A stretch of 5,561 nt of DNA from Chloroflexota bacterium (GTDB taxonomy: Bacteria; Chloroflexota; Anaerolineae; Aggregatilineales; Phototrophicaceae): positions 1-5,561 of the forward strand of contig JAEVZT010000407.1 in NCBI GenBank assembly GCA_023392115.1. Direction: 5' to 3'. Numbering within the stretch: the first letter of the stretch is position 1; each line of letters begins with the position of its first letter. Below, piece by piece: positions 1-5,558 of this stretch. The translations under genes were made by a program, and so were the position numbers. The notes under the pieces were generated by a model. It was not told the DNA's origin. It made no database searches and worked only from the letters and a program-made list of their open reading frames with translations.

Positions 1-11
1 GGGTTGAAACA

Positions 12-34
12 GCCGTAGGCTTTGAGACTACGGC
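12..34 (-). terminator. Possible weak terminator hairpin downstream of the mosaic peptidase gene
   Basis: GCCGTAG (12-18) and CTACGGC (28-34) form a perfect 7-bp inverted repeat with a 9-base loop. On the minus strand the hairpin lies 93 bases past the stop codon of the peptidase gene and is followed by TGTTTC, a poor U-tract. A second, mutually exclusive pairing exists: GGCTTTG (18-24) with CAAAGCC (39-45), also 7 bp. The position suits a transcription end for the minus-strand gene. The weak U-tract means it could instead be a structured repeat or part of an element cut by the window edge. Confidence 0.35.
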
Positions 35-60
35 GGCACAAAGCCGATCATTATTAAATG

Positions 61-120
61 TGTCCCGTCCTCAACCGAATTCGGAGAGGGGGCGTTGAGC
101 GAAGCGAAACGGGGGTGAGG
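61..120. repeat. C/G-rich intergenic box, possible dispersed repeat
   Basis: Immediately after the peptidase stop codon, the minus strand reads CCTCACCCCC, then a GTTTCGCTTCGCTCAACG core, then CCCCCTCTCC, then the 10-bp palindrome CCGAATTCGG (75-84). The core has complementary ends (CGTT/AACG) and contains a direct GCGAA duplication on the plus strand. CCTCA (69-73) can also pair with TGAGG (116-120). The composition differs sharply from the coding sequence beside it and no credible protein is encoded. It resembles the C-rich boxes found as multicopy intergenic repeats in some bacteria. Copy number cannot be seen in one window, so the repeat call is an inference. Confidence 0.3.
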
Positions 121-126
121 TCGCTC

Positions 127-2226
127 TTACTTCGGACGGTTCGTGTTGATGAACTCGCGCGGATCGATGTAATTGGTGAACAGGGCGTCGCGGTTCTTGC
201 CGGGCCAATGACCCGGATTCGTCTCGAGAATCGTCGTCGCGCTCAGGTCGAAGTGCAGGTGATATGCCCAGCGCCCGAAGGCGTTGCCGATCTTGCCGAT
301 CACCGCGCCGCGCTTGACCCTATCCCCCGGCTTCACAAGAATCTGATCAAGGTGTGCTGACCGGGAATAGATCACCAAGCCGTTGTTGACGAGCGGATCG
401 TGGCGGATCACGATCACGTTGCCCCACACCGGCAGCGCGGCGGCAAACGTGACTGTCCCCACCGCCGACGCGTAGACATTGGCGAAGCGGTCGGCGTCGG
501 CGGGCAAATTGAGATCAGCGCCGGTATGATATGCCTCGCTCGGCGTGCCAACGAAGTACAGCCGTCCGAACGGGCTGGCATCGATCCACTGCCCGGGCCA
601 GACTTTCGTTCCCGCGCGCTCGGCATCCGTGCCGATTGGCGGGTCAAAGCCGTCGGCGAAGCCGTCTGGCACTTCACCACCACCCACGTCGATCACGCGC
701 CGCCAGCGAAGCGCGTCAAACGCGATTTCGCGGTCGGTTTCGCCGGTCAGGTCATTCAGGTACACTACGCCAACATTCTGCGCGTCCTTGTCGAGTTCAA
801 ACACGCCGAGCGTCGCCCACTGATCGCGGTAGCGCGTCTGGTCAAGGCTTATCAGCAGTTCCGACGGGTTGTCCTTGACGCCGTGCAGCTTATATCGCGC
901 GTTCGCAGTCGTCGCGTGGCGGGCGGGGATAAATGCCGCGACCTCGTACTGACCGGATACCGGAATCTTTGGCGTCCAGCGTGCTACCACCTGACTTGTA
1001 CGCGCTTCAGTCTTCTTATAATAGACAGTCCAGCCCCATGCACCGGTGAACGTCGACAGTTCGTCTTTGCCCGTATAGCTGTAGGTCTTGAAACCGTCAT
1101 CGGTCGGCTTGATCGTCTGCTCGTCGGTGTAAACCGGGTCGGGAACCTGCGGCGGCAGCGTCGTATCGACGGGCTGGTTGACCGCCTGCCACTCGACGGG
1201 ACCGATCACGCCAAGCCGCCACCAGCTTAGCCCTTGCGCGTGGTAGCGCTGTGTCGCCAGCGTGTGCGCGGCACGGATGCTGTCAACGGTCGAGTTTCCC
1301 TGCAAGATCGGGATGATCGGCTTGCCGTAGCTGCCCCAAACGCGATACGTTTCTTCCAGAACATCTTCCGGCGTGCGCCGCATCGTCTCCCAATAGACCA
1401 TCGGGTGAACGCTGTTGACGAACGGCTGCCACTCTTCGGGATAGATCGTCGCGTAATGGTGACTGCGCGGGTCGATGCAGATGCCGATGTGGAACGTCGC
1501 CGGAACACTGCGCCGGACGCGCGTCATCAGCGGACGAATGGCGTTTCTACCGCCAAGCCAGAACCCCGCGTAGGGTTCAACGTCGAGAATCATCGAGCGA
1601 ACACCGGGACGGGTGCAGGCTTGTATGATCAAGCGCGCTTCGGCTTCAATGTCGGCTCCACGCGGAACCATCCATAGATGAAGTTCCAAGCCGTACTTCG
1701 CCAGCGTCTCGACCCAACGGTCGATGCTGGCGGGTCCATCGATGGCGAGATTGCGTTTGCTGTCCCAGTAGCCCATCCACTGCGCGCCTGCCTGCTGGGT
1801 GTAGTCGCTGGACTTGACCCACACCTGCGTTACATGCGAGGCATTGCGCTTCAGGTTCTGCGCCAATTGGTCAATCGTGTTCTCAGAGACGCTGTCGCCG
1901 CGCCAGTGCCAGACGGCGACGTGGTTCAAGTACGGCGTGACCTGCTGCGGCGGCAGCGGCGGCGGCGCGGTGACATGCTCGAAGTCGACGACACTTGTCG
2001 ACACCCACCCGACCAGCGAAAACTGCTCGACCCACACCCACCCATCGCGCGTCCGCGTCTCCGGATAATAGGCAACCAGCGAGTATTTGCGGATGTCGCC
2101 AACGTCGCGGTAGCTCGTACCCGGACCATTGCGGATGTTGGCATATGCCAACCGAGTCAGCGCAATCGCGGTTTGAGCAGCGCCGGGAGTCGAGGGTTTT
2201 GCCACCGGCGCGGGAAATGTCGTCAT
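127..2226 (-). CDS. Multidomain SH3b / glycosidase-like / golvesin-type / M23 peptidase protein
   Basis: A 699-residue cell-wall-type mosaic. Residues about 21-83 form a bacterial SH3 domain (NIRNGPGTSY, then GWVWV and GWVSTS). A proline-rich linker (88-98) leads to a glycoside-hydrolase-like TIM-barrel region (about 100-350) with ILDVEPY, whose D215 and E217 are candidate acidic residues, and HPMVYWE (274-280). Residues about 365-512 resemble the golvesin/Xly carbohydrate-binding-like domain (GQYEVAAFIPA, LDQTRYRDQWATLG, IAFDALRWRR). The C-terminal 540-699 is an M23/LytM-type metallopeptidase. By family knowledge, H567 and D571 (HTGAD) and H658 (HLHFD) match the zinc ligands, and H625 and H656 match the catalytic histidines, so it looks active on peptidoglycan cross-bridges. 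The N-terminus shows no signal peptide or membrane segment. A TAG three codons before the ATG blocks extension. Substrate and export route are unknown. The glycosidase assignment is less certain than the SH3b and M23 calls. Confidence 0.9.
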   Translation of the reverse strand: MTTFPAPVAKPSTPGAAQTAIALTRLAYANIRNGPGTSYRDVGDIRKYSLVAYYPETRTRDGWVWVEQFSLVGWVSTSVVDFEHVTAPPPLPPQQVTPYLNHVAVWHWRGDSVSENTIDQLAQNLKRNASHVTQVWVKSSDYTQQAGAQWMGYWDSKRNLAIDGPASIDRWVETLAKYGLELHLWMVPRGADIEAEARLIIQACTRPGVRSMILDVEPYAGFWLGGRNAIRPLMTRVRRSVPATFHIGICIDPRSHHYATIYPEEWQPFVNSVHPMVYWETMRRTPEDVLEETYRVWGSYGKPIIPILQGNSTVDSIRAAHTLATQRYHAQGLSWWRLGVIGPVEWQAVNQPVDTTLPPQVPDPVYTDEQTIKPTDDGFKTYSYTGKDELSTFTGAWGWTVYYKKTEARTSQVVARWTPKIPVSGQYEVAAFIPARHATTANARYKLHGVKDNPSELLISLDQTRYRDQWATLGVFELDKDAQNVGVVYLNDLTGETDREIAFDALRWRRVIDVGGGEVPDGFADGFDPPIGTDAERAGTKVWPGQWIDASPFGRLYFVGTPSEAYHTGADLNLPADADRFANVYASAVGTVTFAAALPVWGNVIVIRHDPLVNNGLVIYSRSAHLDQILVKPGDRVKRGAVIGKIGNAFGRWAYHLHFDLSATTILETNPGHWPGKNRDALFTNYIDPREFINTNRPK

Positions 2227-2232
2227 AACGCG

Positions 2233-2237
2233 CTCCT
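2233..2237 (-). promoter_or_regulatory. Ribosome binding site of the mosaic peptidase gene
   Basis: AGGAG on the minus strand, six bases before the ATG at 2226. The first two bases of the site are the last two of an in-frame TAG (2236-2238), so translation cannot begin further upstream in this frame. This fixes the start and rules out a missed N-terminal signal peptide. AT-rich DNA upstream (about 2245-2280, with TTTATATG and TTTATAGAG on the minus strand) could hold a promoter, but I find no convincing -35/-10 pair. Confidence 0.75.
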
Positions 2238-2299
2238 AACGCAATCCCAATAAAACTCTATAAACATAACATATAAAGTTGCCGGCTTTGGATGAAGGA

Positions 2300-2368
2300 C
2301 TGTCAAACAGTTCACAGCAAATGAATGAAGCGTTCTCACTGTAAGCTGTCGACTGTCAACTGTGAACT
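2300..2368. repeat. Tandem degenerate heptamers with an inverted copy, downstream of selD
   Basis: On the minus strand, starting five bases after the selD stop codon, four 7-base units follow without gaps: TTCACAG, TTGACAG, TCGACAG, CTTACAG (2366 down to 2339). About 40 bases away an inverted copy occurs: CTGTCAA (2300-2306) and TTCACAG (2311-2317) on the plus strand. AGTTCACAG (2309-2317) is exactly complementary to CTGTGAACT (2360-2368), so a 9-bp stem with a 42-base loop is possible. There is no U-tract, so this is not a standard terminator. It occupies most of the 145-base gap between selD and the peptidase gene. Confidence 0.55.
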
Positions 2369-2371
2369 TCC

Positions 2372-3415
2372 TCACCTAACGACGATTTGACCGCTTCCCG
2401 CGCGCGCCTCGCCGATCAGCGCCGCCGTTTCACCCTCATCGGTCAGGCGTTGTAGCAGCGCGGGCGCGTCGTCCGCCGGCAAGGCGATCAGCAGCCCGCC
2501 CGACGTCTGCGGGTCGAACAGCAGCCCGTGCAGGTATTCCTGCATGACACGCTCAAACTGCACCCATGTGCCGTAGTAGTCGCGGTTGCGCCCCATACCG
2601 CCGGGGAAATAACCCCGCTCGCCATATTCGAGGGCGCCGGGAAGCCATTGCAAAGCGTCAAAGCTGAGGTACAGATCGACGCCGCTCAGGTGCGCCATCT
2701 CGTGGGCGTGTCCGATCAGGCTGTAGCCGGTGATGTCGGTCATCGCGTGGACACGGTAGTCGCGCGCGAGGCGTGACGCCGTCCGGTTTAGCTTCAACAT
2801 TGACGCGACCGCCGCGTCAACATGTTCCGCCAGCGCCAGATCGCGCTTGAGCGCCGTTGTGATCACGCCCGTGCCAAGCGCTTTCGTCAGAATCAAATGA
2901 TCGCCGGACTGCGCCCCACCCTTCGATAGAATCCGTTCAGGGTGAATCGTGCCGGTGACTGCCAGCCCGTATTTTGGCTCGCGGTCGGTGACCGTGTGCC
3001 CGCCGGCGATCACCGCCCCCGCCTCGCGCACCTTCTCCGCGCCGCCGCGCAAAATCTCGGTAAGCACTTCCAAGCCGTAGCCATCGGGATAGGCGACAAG
3101 GTTAATGGCAAACAGCGGCTCTCCACCCATGGCATAGATGTCGCTCAGGGCGTTCGCCGCCGCGATCGCGCCGAAGGCATACGGGTCGTCGACGACCGGC
3201 GGGAAGAAATCGACAGTCGACACGACCGCTTGCTCATCGTTCAACCGGTAGACTGCCGAGTCATCCGGCGAGGCTAAGCCGACGAGGAGCGCGGGGTAAT
3301 TTTCAGTTGGAAAGATACCAGTTAGCGGACGCAAAACTTGCGCCAAGTCACTCGGACCGAGTTTTGCCGCTCAACCAGCGCATGACGCCAGCGACGTCAG
3401 CTTAATCTCCATCAT
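2372..3415 (-). CDS. selD: Selenide, water dikinase (selenophosphate synthetase), selenocysteine-containing
   Basis: SelD uses ATP, selenide and water to make selenophosphate, AMP and phosphate in the cytoplasm; selenophosphate is the selenium donor for Sec-tRNA and 2-selenouridine. With the UGA at 3371-3373 read as selenocysteine, the protein has 347 residues, the usual family size, and begins MMEIKLTSLASCAGU. U15 and K18 match the catalytic Cys/Sec and Lys of the family (Cys17 and Lys20 in E. coli). The rest is canonical: DDSAV (51-55), DFFPPVVDDPYAFG (69-82), ANALSDIYAMGG (87-98), AGGHT (137-141), TDITGYSLIGH (226-236) and LFDPQTSGG (299-307). Reading only after the UGA gives a TTG start at 3346 and drops the active site. 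I chose ATG 3415 because AAGGA lies 5 bases before it and a promoter just upstream; ATG 3412 is an equal in-frame alternative. The gene ends at a different UGA (2372-2374). Read as a true stop the gene would be broken, but conservation on both sides argues against that. Confidence 0.93.
3335..3370 (-). promoter_or_regulatory. Candidate bacterial SECIS element in selD
   Basis: Directly 3' of the selD UGA the mRNA can form ACUUG-GCG-CAAGU (3348-3336), extendable by a G-U pair (3349/3335). The triloop starts with G at 28 bases after the UGA. Bacterial SECIS elements are described as small stem-loops about 16-37 bases past the UGA, with a G in the first two loop positions, so this fits. A neighbouring hairpin, ACUCG-GUC-CGAGU (3362-3350), also has a G-first triloop but at 14 bases, slightly close. 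A third, competing stem pairs GCAAAACU (3367-3360) with AGUUUUGC (3338-3331). Which fold binds SelB cannot be decided by eye. The region also encodes AAKLGPSDLAQV, so it is under protein constraint too. Confidence 0.65.
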
Positions 3416-3420
3416 CTTGT

Positions 3421-3425
3421 TCCTT
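3421..3425 (-). promoter_or_regulatory. Ribosome binding site of selD
   Basis: AAGGA on the minus strand, five bases before ATG 3415 and eight before ATG 3412. It supports initiation upstream of the in-frame UGA and not at the internal TTG (3346), which sits inside the SECIS-like stem and has no comparable site. A six-codon reading frame (MNEGTR, ATG at 3432) ends with a TGA that overlaps ATG 3415 as ATGA. It has no ribosome binding site of its own and is probably chance. Confidence 0.75.
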
Positions 3426-3446
3426 CATTCATAAGCGCACCCCTAA

Positions 3447-3476
3447 AGTATAAACATGGGCGACTCAGCCTTGCAA
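3447..3476 (-). promoter_or_regulatory. selD promoter, sharing its -35 box with the tRNA promoter
   Basis: On the minus strand, TTGCAA (3476-3471), an 18-base spacer and TATACT (3452-3447) form a good sigma-70-type promoter. Transcription would start near 3440, giving a 5' leader of about 25 bases that includes the AAGGA ribosome binding site. TTGCAA is its own reverse complement, so the same six base pairs serve as the -35 box of the plus-strand tRNA promoter. Confidence 0.65.
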
Positions 3477-3499
3477 CAGATCACCCGTTCCTGTATACT
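3471..3499 (+). promoter_or_regulatory. tRNA-Pro promoter
   Basis: TTGCAA (3471-3476), a 17-base spacer and TATACT (3494-3499) match the sigma-70 pattern. Transcription would start near 3506, about 8 bases before the first base of the mature tRNA, so the 5' leader removed by RNase P is short. The -10 hexamer is identical to that of the divergent selD promoter, and the -35 box is physically the same. Confidence 0.72.
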
Positions 3500-3513
3500 C
3501 GTGAACACAATTT

Positions 3514-3587
3514 CGGGGCGTGGCGCAGCCTGGTAGCGCGCTTGCATGGGGTGCAAGAGGCCCCGGGTTCAAATCCCGGCGCCCCGA
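3514..3587 (+). tRNA. tRNA-Pro (anticodon GGG)
   Basis: A complete 74-base cloverleaf. The acceptor stem CGGGGCG (3514-3520) pairs with CGCCCCG (3580-3586), with discriminator A at 3587. The D stem is GCGC/GCGC with loop AGCCTGGTA. The anticodon stem CTTGC/GCAAG carries loop ATGGGGT, giving anticodon GGG (3548-3550), which reads CCC and CCU. The variable loop has five bases. The T stem CCGGG/CCCGG carries loop TTCAAAT. The following bases are CAG, so the 3' CCA is not encoded and must be added by nucleotidyltransferase. The C1-G72 acceptor end is typical of bacterial tRNA-Pro. It is transcribed alone, between its own promoter and terminator. Confidence 0.97.
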
Positions 3588-3602
3588 CAGAACTTTATTC
3601 AG

Positions 3603-3632
3603 AAGCCTTTGCGAAACTTGCAAAGGCTTTTT
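3603..3632 (+). terminator. Intrinsic terminator of the tRNA-Pro gene
   Basis: AAGCCTTTGC (3603-3612) pairs perfectly with GCAAAGGCTT (3620-3629), a 10-bp stem with a 7-base loop. A T-run (3628-3632) and a further CATTT follow. It lies 15 bases after the tRNA and isolates it from the solute-binding protein gene downstream. Confidence 0.9.
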
Positions 3633-3712
3633 CATTTCACTCGAGAATGCTATTGGAATTTTCTTCAGCATCTTGTTACACTAACGGGCATGGCAATTCC
3701 CCGCCATTTTAT

Positions 3713-3741
3713 TTGAACCTTCTGCGTCGCCGCTGTGTACT
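3713..3741 (+). promoter_or_regulatory. Possible promoter of the solute-binding protein gene
   Basis: TTGAAC (3713-3718), a 17-base spacer and TGTACT (3736-3741) match four of six consensus bases in each box. It lies after the tRNA terminator and would give a 5' leader of about 65-70 bases. No better pair is visible in 3633-3799. A TATACG at 3781 has no -35 partner. The call rests on pattern alone. Confidence 0.35.
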
Positions 3742-3756
3742 AGTTGTGGACGAAGT

Positions 3757-3789
3757 ACGCGAGACTCAGACGGTTCGCGTTATACGGTT
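3757..3789 (+). promoter_or_regulatory. Small inverted and direct repeats in the leader of the solute-binding protein gene
   Basis: ACGCGA (3757-3762) and TCGCGT (3775-3780) form a 6-bp inverted repeat with a 12-base loop. ACGGTT occurs twice, at 3770-3775 and 3784-3789, with a 14-base period. Both patterns fall between the candidate promoter and the ribosome binding site, where an operator or leader hairpin could act. They are short enough to be chance. Confidence 0.25.
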
Positions 3790-3799
3790 TGTCTGTTTT

Positions 3800-3805
3800 A
3801 AGGAG
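3800..3805 (+). promoter_or_regulatory. Ribosome binding site that sets the solute-binding protein start
   Basis: AAGGAG is followed ten bases later by the ATG at 3816; a second purine patch, GAGG (3807-3810), lies five bases before it. The frame stays open back to an ATG at 3744, but that start would place 24 mostly basic and aromatic residues before a perfectly formed signal peptide and has no ribosome binding site. The start at 3816 is therefore preferred. Confidence 0.85.
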
Positions 3806-3815
3806 TGAGGTGCAA

Positions 3816-5558
3816 ATGAAGATTTCGCGCAAGTTTATTTTGCTCGGTCTGACTGTCGCGCTCTTCGGCGTGTTCGCAGTCATGCCGGCAGCAGCACAAG
3901 ATGTCGGTCCCGGCGAGGGCGGCATCATCATGGAAGGCAACCTCGGCAACGACGTTGCGACCATGAACCCCCTTCTGGTGAGTGACACCGCCAGCCGTCG
4001 AGTCGTGGCTTTGATGTTCCCCGGCTTGCTCGGCGTCGATCCGGCGCAGGCAATCATCGCCCCGAACACCCCCGGCGCGATCGTCCGCGACTGGGAAATC
4101 TCGGATGACGGCTTGACCTACACCTTCAACCTGCGCGACGACATGACGTGGAACGACGGCACGCCGATCACTTCCGCTGACGTCATGTACTCGTGGGAAG
4201 CGATCCTCGCGGGCGCCGAAGGCTTGATCGATGTTCCCGGCAGCTATGTTTATGACCCGACCGGTGAATCCGGCATTCTCAACGTCACGGCTCCCGATGA
4301 CTACACGGTCGTCATGGAATTCGCCACGGCGGAATGCACGGCGCTCAACTATGCCGGTTCGGTCGTCCCCGCACCGTCGCACGTTCTGCCTGAGAGCGTG
4401 AACGACCTGATGGACATCGAGTTCAACCTGAACCCGACGGTTTCGCAGGGTCCCTTCAACTTCAGCGAATTCCGCCCCGGCGAGCAGGTCAGCCTGTCGG
4501 CGAACGTCGACTACCCGGATGCCGAGCTTGGCTACGTCGTCCCGACCGGTTTCATCTACCGCAACACGCCCGATCAAACGGTTATGGTCGAGCAGTTCCT
4601 CGCGGGTGAGCTGAACGTCATCGACAACCCGGCAGTGGCTCGTCGCGAAGACATCCGCAACTCCGGCGCGACCGTCTACAGCTACCCCGGCGATTCGTGG
4701 GACTACCTCGCGATGAACCTCGCCGACCCGAACAACCCGCAGAACGCGTTCGACGAAGCCGGCAACCCGATCGATCAGGGCTTCCACCCGATCTTCGGTG
4801 ACGTTGCCGTCCGTCAGGCGCTTGCCCGCGCCATTGATGTCGAGTCGATCATCGACGCGGCAGTCTTCGGCGAAGGCGCGCGCATGACCTCGTTCCTCAT
4901 CCCGTCGTCGTGGGCGTATGCCGACGATCTGGCGCCGATTCCGTTCGACCCCGAAGCTGCGGCACAGATGCTCGACGAAGCCGGCTGGGTGGATCACGAC
5001 GATGATCCGTCGACCCCGCGCGTCGCTCAGGGCGCTGCCCACGCTGAAGACGGCACGGAATTTGTCTTCACCCTCTACACCAACGAAGGCAACACCCGCC
5101 GCGAGGCGATCGGCACGCTGGTTCAGGATCAGCTGGCGCAGATCGGCGTTCAGGTGGACTTCCAGACCATCGACTTCAACACCCTGCTCGACATCATGGA
5201 CAGCCAGACGTTCGACTCGCTCATCCTCGGATGGCGCAACGGCTACCCGGATGACCCGGATGCGACGCAGCTCTTCACCCCCATCAGCGATGTTGTCGGC
5301 GCGGGCAGCAACTTCACGTCGTTCAACAACGCACGCTTCACCGAGCTGAACGCGCAGGCGAAGACCCTCCCCGGCTGCGATCCGGCTGAACGCGCCGCGC
5401 TTTACGGCGAAATGCAGCAGATCATGCAGGAAGAACTGCCGTACATTTGGCTGTTCGCTCAGAACGGTATGTACGCCGCCAACGATATTCAGGGCTTCGA
5501 CCCCTATCCGGCACAACTGCTCTGGAACGTCGACACATGGGCGCTTGCCACGCCGTAA
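3816..5558 (+). CDS. Family 5 ABC-transporter solute-binding protein (peptide/nickel type)
   Basis: A 580-residue secreted binding protein of the SBP_bac_5 family, which captures oligopeptides or other small solutes outside the membrane and delivers them to an ABC permease. A signal peptide covers residues 1-27: basic MKISRK, a hydrophobic core, and PAAA before QD. It has no lipobox cysteine, so it is not a lipoprotein of the usual kind; the only cysteines are C174 and C521. Family hallmarks follow in order: DDGLTYTFNLRDDMTWNDGTPITSADV region (98-123), SQGPFNFSEFRPGE (210-223), DVAVRQALARAID (329-341), PFDPEAAAQMLDEAGW (376-391) and the FDSLILGWRNGYPDDPDA region (466-483). An acidic stretch, DHDDD (393-397), sits where some relatives have a DGDG-type loop. 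The length is normal. The ligand cannot be told from the sequence. Permease and ATPase genes are not in the window; they may follow beyond the right edge, three bases after the stop. Confidence 0.93.
   Translation: MKISRKFILLGLTVALFGVFAVMPAAAQDVGPGEGGIIMEGNLGNDVATMNPLLVSDTASRRVVALMFPGLLGVDPAQAIIAPNTPGAIVRDWEISDDGLTYTFNLRDDMTWNDGTPITSADVMYSWEAILAGAEGLIDVPGSYVYDPTGESGILNVTAPDDYTVVMEFATAECTALNYAGSVVPAPSHVLPESVNDLMDIEFNLNPTVSQGPFNFSEFRPGEQVSLSANVDYPDAELGYVVPTGFIYRNTPDQTVMVEQFLAGELNVIDNPAVARREDIRNSGATVYSYPGDSWDYLAMNLADPNNPQNAFDEAGNPIDQGFHPIFGDVAVRQALARAIDVESIIDAAVFGEGARMTSFLIPSSWAYADDLAPIPFDPEAAAQMLDEAGWVDHDDDPSTPRVAQGAAHAEDGTEFVFTLYTNEGNTRREAIGTLVQDQLAQIGVQVDFQTIDFNTLLDIMDSQTFDSLILGWRNGYPDDPDATQLFTPISDVVGAGSNFTSFNNARFTELNAQAKTLPGCDPAERAALYGEMQQIMQEELPYIWLFAQNGMYAANDIQGFDPYPAQLLWNVDTWALATP

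Noticed and set aside
400..2253. Plus-strand open frames opposite the mosaic peptidase gene (400-1230, 1234-1677, 1678-2253)
   Set aside because: Low-complexity arginine-rich translations with no domain signature, antisense to a gene with several recognisable domains.
2372..3346. selD starting at TTG 3346 as a complete 324-residue protein
   Set aside because: This start lacks the catalytic motif and a ribosome binding site and lies inside the SECIS-like stem. The frame upstream of the UGA encodes the conserved SelD N-terminus.
3371..3373. The in-frame UGA as a nonsense mutation making selD a pseudogene
   Set aside because: It falls exactly at the Cys/Sec catalytic position, with conserved residues on both sides and an intact remainder, which a random stop would not explain.
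3514..3587. tRNA next to selD as a possible selC (tRNA-Sec)
   Set aside because: It has 74 bases, a short variable loop, a GGG anticodon and a 7-bp acceptor stem. tRNA-Sec is longer, with a UCA anticodon and a long extra arm.
3465..3808. Short frames over the tRNA region (3465-3671 minus, 3542-3808 plus)
   Set aside because: They run through the tRNA, its promoter or its terminator and have no protein-like features.
3744..3815. N-terminal extension of the solute-binding protein to ATG 3744
   Set aside because: It would bury the signal peptide behind 24 residues and lacks a ribosome binding site; AAGGAG at 3800-3805 points to ATG 3816.
3798..5516. A 572-codon open frame on the minus strand opposite the solute-binding protein gene
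   Set aside because: Its translation is rich in R, V, D and E without any recognisable domain. It is a by-product of the GC-rich codon use of the real gene, which has clear family motifs and a signal peptide.
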